This document shows, piece by piece, positions 59,701 through 64,000 of a stretch of 64,000 nt of DNA. The stretch covers positions 1 to 64,000 of the forward strand of contig CAMDKS010000006.1 in the NCBI GenBank assembly GCA_945900755.1, written 5' to 3'. Source of the DNA: Bdellovibrio sp. ZAP7. Lineage in GTDB: Bacteria; Bdellovibrionota_B; Oligoflexia; Oligoflexales; RGVZ01. How positions within the stretch are numbered: position 1 is the first letter of the stretch; each line of letters opens with the position of its first letter. The notes beneath the pieces are model-generated. The model did not search any database, was not told the origin of the DNA, and saw only the letters and a list, made by a program, of their open reading frames with translations. The translations under genes were made by a program, and so were the position numbers.

Positions 59701-60948
59701 TTTGATATTAAGACGGGATTTGGACCGGAAACAGGCATCAAAGCTCCAAAAATTTGGCTTGCTTCGTACGGAATACTTGCCGAGCACGAAAAGAAATTTA
59801 TCGAGGCGAACGCTACCGGTGATAATGGTGGCAGGTGGAATGTCGTTATTTTCGATGAGGCACAGAACCTAAAAAATATTCGCGCCGGTCGCACTAGTGC
59901 GTCCCGTGCATTGCCAGCAAAAATCAAGTTTGCACTCACCGGCACTCCGATGGAGAACCACTATGGAGAGTTTTATTCGCTGGTGGACCTTGTGGCGGCT
60001 GGTGCACTTGGACGATTTGAAAAATTTATGAAAGTTTACGGCACGCAATTAACGATGAAAGAAGGGGATTCGATGCTGCGCGAGCAGGTAGGATTCCTTC
60101 GACTCAAAACACAGCCACTACTACTGCGCCGTACGAAGGACCGTATTCTTATTGAGTTGCCTGAAAAGACAGAGACGACAATTCCGCTTGAATTCGAAAA
60201 ATCGCAAAAGAAGATCTACCGCGATACCGCCATCGCATGGAATGAAAAGGTGCAAGAACTAGTCGCCGATAAACACAAAAGCCTTGGCAGCCAGATTCAC
60301 ATATTGACCGCCCTCATGCGTCTTCGTCAAGTCTGTTCCTTCCCAGGGGCTCTGCCTGGCATCAATTACGAAAAGGTGCCTCCAAAATTTGAGGCATTGT
60401 TAGAAGCACTTGATGAGCTTCAGCAGAGAAAAGAGCCGGTGATCGTATTTACAAACTTCAAGACGACTCTCGACGCCTTGGAGAAATATTTAAATGCCGC
60501 CGGAATATTGACCTTGTGCCTTCATGGTCAGGTGCCTGCCAAAAAACGAGAAGTCGTTTTGGCTAAATTTGAGCAGTGTTCTGAGCACGTCGTGCTTTTG
60601 ATGACTCAAAAGGTGGGGGGTGTGGGGCTGAACTTGACTCGAGCTAGTTACGTTTTTCACATGGAGCCGTGGTGGAATCCTGCCGTTGAAAACCAAGCTA
60701 CTGACCGTGTTCACCGGATTGGACAAACGAGAGCGGTGCAGGTGTATCGCTATATTATGACGGAATCGGTGGAAGAGAAAATACAATTATTGAAGGTGAG
60801 AAAATCTCATCTTTTCGATGACTTGCTCAGTGAAGAGACCATCGATATTGAGTTGACAAGTGACGACGATAAATCAGCTAAGAGCTCGCAGTCGTCTAGG
60901 TCGAACAGCATTTCTCGTGAAGATTTTTCTTTCCTGATTGACGTCTAG
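56773..60948 (+). CDS. SEC-C motif SNF2-family helicase
   Basis: A 1391-aa protein. Residues 5-23 form a SEC-C zinc motif (GPNQACPCGSKKKYKKCC). About 870 residues of unrecognised, probably alpha/beta sequence follow, with a His-Asp repeat at about 277-304. Superfamily-2 SNF2 motifs then appear: Walker A DEMGLGKT (about 922), Walker B/DEAQ (about 1027), SALTGTPMEN-type motif III (LTGTPMENHYG), VGGVGLNLTRAS (motif V) and QATDRVHRIGQT (motif VI, about 1308). SNF2 proteins translocate on duplex DNA and remodel protein-DNA complexes. The fusion with SEC-C is unusual to me. It lies beside a toxin-antitoxin-like pair. Confidence 0.85.
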   Translation: MPRIGPNQACPCGSKKKYKKCCFLIAVKAAIGAVIPVNADPMLSKTIVQFVGLFERRGWDALANKGFSWLPQPVGSRPDKIFKIYPHENGLVVEGPQCEAGVFITKDGKLMFSDARSPRPSMRMLWRLLAPDSEPNESLLSRSKTVVRNIVITKFQLNIQGATPISVIAKLVVQTNISEKQLIEFGAKAEDIFTQPLRHVTGTPGKAWQSNEADRLMMGTSWVLSDGSVMAESQLAIHPYGLLFKGATAIDPQQGWQSLPYESSYTYPFGAVNGTGHDFDHDHDFDHDHDHDHDHDHDHDFDHDNRKMPSQDSSHNSKCIPFTPFQTRRFEHNPARRNEGNVNALLDGCFLNLSNQPVFFASPGHLMQSIGEKPLIKITSGHALSRENYSININFPNVFVTRKDTKKIETGELVEVGFKKFFNLATGVLNNTNTHHIMSGLPRGQSEYELSRQQKVDPSLIYTGFFSTEEYSRAWTIESIAKIKQLHGDILTIENVVNVPTEDVQTDVKVFSGAKIGVVAQFYFFDGQKRVNFALRDHNKFVLASLYGGLCAQDNFFNMTARRKDRNLPLSAPLIFSHRGIALYLIQRMAGIAVHGADEGLSRGELEQKIFTEISDLAIRSGAPDVLTAVYTKRIVSDLKLLINVWLNEVQNSPKGYSIVDKKIYEVDFNKKFYQFVFSLCQSIIEISGADSFTKKHSRAMPLKDYVDAQFWGTEIAVPIDRGADRIGHFIGEGVSVYIDNRPLEKISAADFKTEMALGEKDGSINWFDLHPRTFFKGKEISMEDAVKFARGSLVEHEGKYFVVAKGSIPTIKWLDFFWSQVRQSEPLDKEEKEPHPIFAVPPNEVLNMLALSRAGIPIVGSPRWLEIEAAFDELAAREESSSEELTTSMRADLGIPLKDFQAVGTQWFLDHYKIEVGGILADEMGLGKTVQAIAFLKSLYLRGELGQVLVVVPTSLTFNWRREFLKFAPELPIGVFDIKTGFGPETGIKAPKIWLASYGILAEHEKKFIEANATGDNGGRWNVVIFDEAQNLKNIRAGRTSASRALPAKIKFALTGTPMENHYGEFYSLVDLVAAGALGRFEKFMKVYGTQLTMKEGDSMLREQVGFLRLKTQPLLLRRTKDRILIELPEKTETTIPLEFEKSQKKIYRDTAIAWNEKVQELVADKHKSLGSQIHILTALMRLRQVCSFPGALPGINYEKVPPKFEALLEALDELQQRKEPVIVFTNFKTTLDALEKYLNAAGILTLCLHGQVPAKKREVVLAKFEQCSEHVVLLMTQKVGGVGLNLTRASYVFHMEPWWNPAVENQATDRVHRIGQTRAVQVYRYIMTESVEEKIQLLKVRKSHLFDDLLSEETIDIELTSDDDKSAKSSQSSRSNSISREDFSFLIDV
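57601..57684 (+). repeat. His-Asp coding repeat (CACGAT hexamer)
   Basis: Inside the SNF2-family gene a run of alternating His and Asp codons includes six perfect copies of CACGAT at 57631-57666, flanked by variant copies. The unit is six bases long, so copy-number change keeps the frame. Hexamer slippage and metal binding are both possible. Confidence 0.92.
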
Positions 60949-61056
60949 GAGAACTAGGACAAATAGATGGGGCATTTATACCAAATGCGATAGAATTCGA
61001 TCGGCACTTGCAATGACTATGTCAATTCCATTGACGGACTGCCTTCTATAAATACC
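60949..61056. repeat. 108-bp direct repeat, copy 1 (truncated ATPase 3' end)
   Basis: This 108-bp stretch matches 62181-62288 at 107 of 108 positions by hand count (the difference is at 60968). In copy 2 the sequence contains the last 27 codons and stop of the DUF4143-type ATPase gene (minus strand). Here it is not joined to the rest of that gene, so copy 1 is a broken 3' fragment. It lies directly after the SNF2-family stop codon. Confidence 0.95.
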
Positions 61057-61303
61057 CCTTTAGGGCCTGTCCAAAAATAACTTAAACTAACCTCTTTCAT
61101 CTTAGTCTTGATGTTCGTATGAATATTGGTGAAGCTACGTGTTTGCAGATCTACCAATTCCGCAATACGCATTCGTAAAATTCTGAGTCACCTAAATAGA
61201 TGACACCGCCAGTCGCAGGATCGCATACATATATTTGCGAAGTCGCCCAATCACTCTCCATTCGATGTGTCTGCTGCCGACCAGCGCTCATTTCTCAAAT
61301 CTC

Positions 61304-61332
61304 TTGACAATACTACATATATGTAGTATTAA
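61304..61332 (+). promoter_or_regulatory. Promoter with embedded palindromic operator
   Basis: TTGACA (61304-61309), a 17-bp spacer and TATTAA (61327-61332) form a strong sigma-70 promoter. A 22-bp perfect palindrome (61309-61330, half-site AATACTACATA) fills the spacer and overlaps both boxes. The likely transcription start is near 61339, at or next to the ATG, so the message may be leaderless. This is the layout of a self-repressed toxin-antitoxin operon. Confidence 0.8.
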
Positions 61333-61338
61333 TCAGTG

Positions 61339-61638
61339 ATGAAGCGATTTGTCGATTATCTTGGCGCTGTTGTACTGCTTTCTGCGGATACTGAGCAACA
61401 TATTGCAAAAGCGCATCCAGAAATCAATTTGGCCCAAATTCGTCAATCGCTTGGAGAGCCCGATGAAGTTCGGCGAAGCTCCTACAAAACAGCGACGACG
61501 CTGTATTATCGCCTGCGGACATCAAATAGGTATGCCTGCGTAGTGGTGAAAAAATGTGTCGATGGGCTCTATATTTCAACCGCGATGACTACAACGAAGC
61601 CAAAGAATGGCGAGGTTCTTTATGTCAAAGACAGCTAA
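61339..61638 (+). CDS. Toxin-like protein (PBECR/DUF4258-like nuclease fold)
   Basis: A 99-aa protein. The stretch EQHIAKAHPEI (about residues 19-29), followed by LGEPDEVRRS and a Tyr-Tyr-Arg strand, resembles RelE/Barnase-EndoU-type small nucleases such as PBECR and DUF4258 proteins, which typically read HI..RHPE...I...L..P..V. The ATG at 61339 sits at the expected transcription start; GTG at 61336 is possible. It overlaps the next gene by 17 bp. Its toxin role is inferred from fold-like pattern plus the paired HTH gene. No database check was made. Confidence 0.65.
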   Translation: MKRFVDYLGAVVLLSADTEQHIAKAHPEINLAQIRQSLGEPDEVRRSSYKTATTLYYRLRTSNRYACVVVKKCVDGLYISTAMTTTKPKNGEVLYVKDS

Positions 61639-62020
61639 ATTTTATATTTATTACGACGCCAAAACGGACTATCTCGAAGTCTCATCGGGAAAGATGAAGA
61701 CCGTTTCTGAAGATATTGGCAATGGTATTTTTATCCTTAAAAACCCCCGCGGTAGAGCCGTAGGATATGGTGTTTTAGACGCTTGCGATCGTGTCGAAAA
61801 ACTGGATTTTTTGGACCCTCTCGTCAAATTCGCAGTTCAGGTCAAGATTGAGAGGCTAAAACGCGGGTTTACTCAGGCACAGTTGGCTAAGCGCATGGGA
61901 ATCGGACTTCTTCCTTGCCAGCGACTTGAATCTGGACAAAACAACCCCACCTTGAAGACTATTTTGAAACTCAAGGAGATTCTGCCTGAAGTAAGCGTTG
62001 ACGACCTCCTAGCATCATAA
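61622..62020 (+). CDS. Antitoxin-like protein: DUF2283-like domain plus Xre-type HTH
   Basis: A 132-aa protein. The N-terminal half (about 1-70; FYIYYDAKTDYLEVS and a following NGIFILKN strand) resembles the DUF2283 domain. The C-terminal half (about 80-130) is an Xre-type helix-turn-helix (KRGFTQAQLAKRMGI then RLESGQNNPTLKTI). GAGG lies 6 nt before the ATG at 61622, inside the end of the toxin-like gene. It is the likely repressor binding the palindrome at 61309-61330. DUF2283 next to a DUF4258-type gene is a known toxin-antitoxin pairing, which supports the call. Confidence 0.75.
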   Translation: MSKTAKFYIYYDAKTDYLEVSSGKMKTVSEDIGNGIFILKNPRGRAVGYGVLDACDRVEKLDFLDPLVKFAVQVKIERLKRGFTQAQLAKRMGIGLLPCQRLESGQNNPTLKTILKLKEILPEVSVDDLLAS

Positions 62021-62180
62021 TGCGCATAGCGAACGTCACGCGGAAACACACAACACGCGATCACCACATCGGGAGCTTTCACGGGAGTGACAGTCGGCTG
62101 AAGTTTTTGTCTGGCTTTGGCTGACAGCATAAAATGCGCTGATTTTTGCCGTTGAAAACGGCGCAGGTCGAACTCGCGGT

Positions 62181-62288
62181 GAGAACTAGGACAAATAGAA
62201 GGGGCATTTATACCAAATGCGATAGAATTCGATCGGCACTTGCAATGACTATGTCAATTCCATTGACGGACTGCCTTCTATAAATACC
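62181..62288. repeat. 108-bp direct repeat, copy 2 (3' end of ATPase gene)
   Basis: The intact partner of the repeat at 60949-61056, 107 of 108 positions identical. It covers the stop codon and last 27 codons of the ATPase gene and 27 bp beyond it. Spacing between the two copies is 1232 bp, counted from equal positions. Confidence 0.95.
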
Positions 62289-63458
62289 TGGCGTCATCAA
62301 AATTTGTATATGCTGTTTTAGACCGATTTGCTTCGCAAAAGACAATATGGACGGGTCAAACGCGGAATCTGAATACTTGCATTCAATACTCAAAACTGGT
62401 TTGTCCTTTACACAAATTAGAAAATCTACTTCTTCTTTTTCCTTATTTCGTAAATAGGACAATTGCCACAAGCCGTGTCCAGAATCTGTCCAATAATCAC
62501 ATGCTTTTAATAGGTGGCTCGCTACTAAATTTTCAAAGCGAGCACCCGGCCGATCAATTTCCGACCAATCATAAAGAAATATTTTTGGCTCTTTTTTTAG
62601 TGCCCGCGAAAGTCGTTTTGAGTACGGTCGAATAGTAAAATGATAGTAAAGGCTTTCGAGATAATTCATCCACCGCGTAACCGTGTCGTGGGACACTTCA
62701 AGGTCCTCACGGAGACTTTGAAAACTTAGAGGGCTTCCCACTTTATCTGGTAGCAATGCCGTCAACAATTCGACCCGACTTAGTTCAGGAAGCCGACTTA
62801 GATCGCGCAAGTCCTCACGTATCAATTTTTCAAGTCGGCCTAAACGCCAAAGGTTGGAAAACTTATGATCGGCATTGAAATATGGATCTGGAAAGCCGCC
62901 AAATTCCATCAATCGGACTAGGGCTTTTTGCGATGGCCCGCACTTCTTCTTTGGTGAAGCATCAAAAATTGCATTGATAGCAGCAATTGGGTCATCTGCC
63001 CTAGAACCCAGCAGTTTAGAAACGCTAAGTGGGTGTAGGCGAAATGAAAAATATCGGCCTAGCAGGCTGTCACCACCTTTTTTGAAAATATTTAACCGTG
63101 CACTTCCTGTTATTAAGAAATCAATCTGCTCGCTATGTAAGTCAAACAGTCCCTTTAAAGACGTTTTCCAACGCTTGTCTTTGTGAAGTTCATCAAGAAT
63201 AAGTAAGGGTTTTCGATTTTTTTCGCGCAGTGTGGCATGTTCGAACAAGGAGAACATGAGCTCCTTTGGGCCTTTTTGCCAAACTTTGTGAAATCCAATG
63301 TCATCCCAGGTTTGATAGGAACCTTCACTTCGAAGAGACATAATGTGTTTTGCCATGGTCGTTTTTCCCACCTGGCGAGGCCCAGAAACGAATGCCATCT
63401 TCGAGTATTTGAATGCCAGATCTGTAATAATGTCGGCCAAGTATGTATTTTTAATCAT
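62208..63458 (-). CDS. AAA ATPase, DUF4143 family (second copy)
   Basis: A 416-aa protein of the same family as that at 36254-37429. Walker A is SGPRQVGKTTMAK (about residue 26), Walker B-like is PLLILDELHK (about 85), and IDFLITGSARLNIFKKGG follows (about 110). The C-terminal half has the SFQSLREDLEVSHDTVTRW winged-helix-like element and a PD-(D/E)XK-like VDFLICVKDKPVLSIECKYS. The ATG at 63458 is preferred; an upstream in-frame ATG (63527) lacks a ribosome-binding site. The last 27 codons are duplicated at 60949-61056. Confidence 0.88.
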   Translation of the reverse strand: MIKNTYLADIITDLAFKYSKMAFVSGPRQVGKTTMAKHIMSLRSEGSYQTWDDIGFHKVWQKGPKELMFSLFEHATLREKNRKPLLILDELHKDKRWKTSLKGLFDLHSEQIDFLITGSARLNIFKKGGDSLLGRYFSFRLHPLSVSKLLGSRADDPIAAINAIFDASPKKKCGPSQKALVRLMEFGGFPDPYFNADHKFSNLWRLGRLEKLIREDLRDLSRLPELSRVELLTALLPDKVGSPLSFQSLREDLEVSHDTVTRWMNYLESLYYHFTIRPYSKRLSRALKKEPKIFLYDWSEIDRPGARFENLVASHLLKACDYWTDSGHGLWQLSYLRNKEKEEVDFLICVKDKPVLSIECKYSDSAFDPSILSFAKQIGLKQHIQILMTPGIYRRQSVNGIDIVIASADRILSHLV

Positions 63459-63572
63459 AAATAAAGCAATCTCCAAGTGCCGCAGTCGGTCATTGACCAA
63501 ATTCGCGTGTAACACGAATTTAGTCATAACAGCGTGGCAAAAGGATCATTTGCGCTGTGACTTGCCGATTCT

Positions 63573-64000
63573 CTATAGTGCCCGCAGTTGGCCGTTCTCT
63601 ACCCGGAACTCCAGGACCTTTTCATCGCTCCAAGCTCGGTCGACACTCGAAACAGTCATACTTAGTTTGAAGCTTCCGCCGAGGGCTAGGGCTTCATCGG
63701 TGATGATATTTGTGAAGGGGCTCTGCGGGCCAGATAATGGCAAGAGAAAATTAACTTGATGCGGGTCGTCAATGCTCTCGATAAATGGTATTTCCACAAC
63801 GTCTTCAATGAGCTTCAATTTTGCCAACTGAATTTGTCCTGCTTGTTCCAGCTTCACATATACATTGAGATGCTTGGCTGCTTTAATTTTTGAGACGGAT
63901 ACTTTGGTCATGAGTTGCAGCGGGGCGTCCTTCTGGGAGGACAAACTACGGGTATCCTCGCTATATAGAGATATTTTTTTGATGATCGGCTTAATTCCGT
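63573..64000 (-). CDS. Partial hypothetical protein (C-terminal part)
   Basis: A minus-strand frame open from the stop at 63573 to the right window edge (at least 142 codons), so the gene continues beyond the window. The visible residues are rich in Leu, Val, Ser and Lys with alternating hydrophobics, like a beta-sandwich domain, and show no recognised motif. Possible internal starts (TTG at 63944) are not needed. Nothing more can be said without the next sequence. Confidence 0.55.
   Translation of the reverse strand, partial: GIKPIIKKISLYSEDTRSLSSQKDAPLQLMTKVSVSKIKAAKHLNVYVKLEQAGQIQLAKLKLIEDVVEIPFIESIDDPHQVNFLLPLSGPQSPFTNIITDEALALGGSFKLSMTVSSVDRAWSDEKVLEFRVENGQLRAL

Noticed and set aside
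62147-62180. Possible tRNA T-arm (GGTCGAACTC) next to repeat copy 2
   Set aside because: Lacks the full TTCGAAT loop, acceptor stem and other arms; not a tRNA, and no evidence for an attachment site in a tRNA gene.
60949-62288. Target-site duplication of a transposon
   Set aside because: 108 bp is far too long for a typical target duplication, and there is no transposase or terminal inverted repeat.

Overview
The window is chromosomal DNA of a Gram-negative bacterium. It carries many lipoproteins with lipobox cysteines, outer-membrane-like proteins, a lipoate and pantothenate supply, PlsB, and the rimP-nusA-infB-rbfA-truB block. Gene density is high and intergenic gaps are short. The mix of several PilZ proteins, TPR lipoproteins, a TPR/winged-helix regulator, a LysM protein and divergent secreted hypotheticals is most like the Bdellovibrionota/former Deltaproteobacteria. 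That placement is inference from gene content; no rRNA, tRNA, CRISPR array or transposase was found.

Layout. 0.3-2.7 kb (+): cyoE flanked by small membrane proteins, an NFU-type Fe-S scaffold and a secreted protein. 2.7-7.4 kb (-): an outer-membrane-like protein with a poly-lysine tract, rsmA, tsaD, a YbgF/CpoB-like TPR lipoprotein and an acidic protein. 7.5-15.7 kb (mostly +): a DEAD-box helicase, a YtfJ-like protein, a DHH phosphoesterase, a YciO/Sua5 protein, a RuBisCO-like protein followed by MtnB, lipB and a Cys-rich protein. 15.8-18.1 kb (-): an S41 C-terminal protease and a TPR lipoprotein. 18.2-26.5 kb (+): a RodZ-like protein, panC, plsB, rsgA, an acyl-CoA dehydrogenase and an EEP-like lipoprotein. 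26.7-33.0 kb (-): dprA, smg and a CpaF-like ATPase, then a PilZ protein, a TPR lipoprotein and a LysM protein with a collagen-like Gly-Ala-rich segment. 33.4-37.4 kb (+): a coupled pair of secreted proteins and a DUF4143-type ATPase. 37.6-38.8 kb (-): an O-antigen-ligase-like protein. 39.5-49.6 kb (-): rimP, nusA, infB, rbfA, truB, metK, a HAMP-like membrane protein and ruvAB. 50-56.4 kb: a PilZ-like protein, a trypsin-like secreted protease with an 18-bp tandem repeat, a TPR regulator and an EF-hand lipoprotein. 56.8-64 kb: a large SEC-C/SNF2 protein, a toxin-antitoxin-like pair, a second DUF4143-type ATPase and the 3' part of another gene.

The most notable structures are these. (1) A 1.23-kb unit carrying the toxin-antitoxin-like pair lies between two 108-bp direct repeats (107/108 identical); one copy is the 3' end of the neighbouring ATPase gene. 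(2) A small family of palindromes sits at convergent gene ends, shows a compensatory base-pair change, and supplies stop codons to flanking genes. (3) A decayed fragment of an O-antigen-ligase gene lies 4.7 kb from the intact gene. (4) A RuBisCO-like protein with the active-site K-D-D-E motif is paired with MtnB and no other methionine-salvage gene. (5) Several in-frame repeat tracts (collagen-like, NGHAII, His-Asp) and an A9 tract lie inside surface or DNA-processing proteins.

Restraint: all family calls rest on motif recognition by eye. No database search was run, and all identities quoted were counted by hand.
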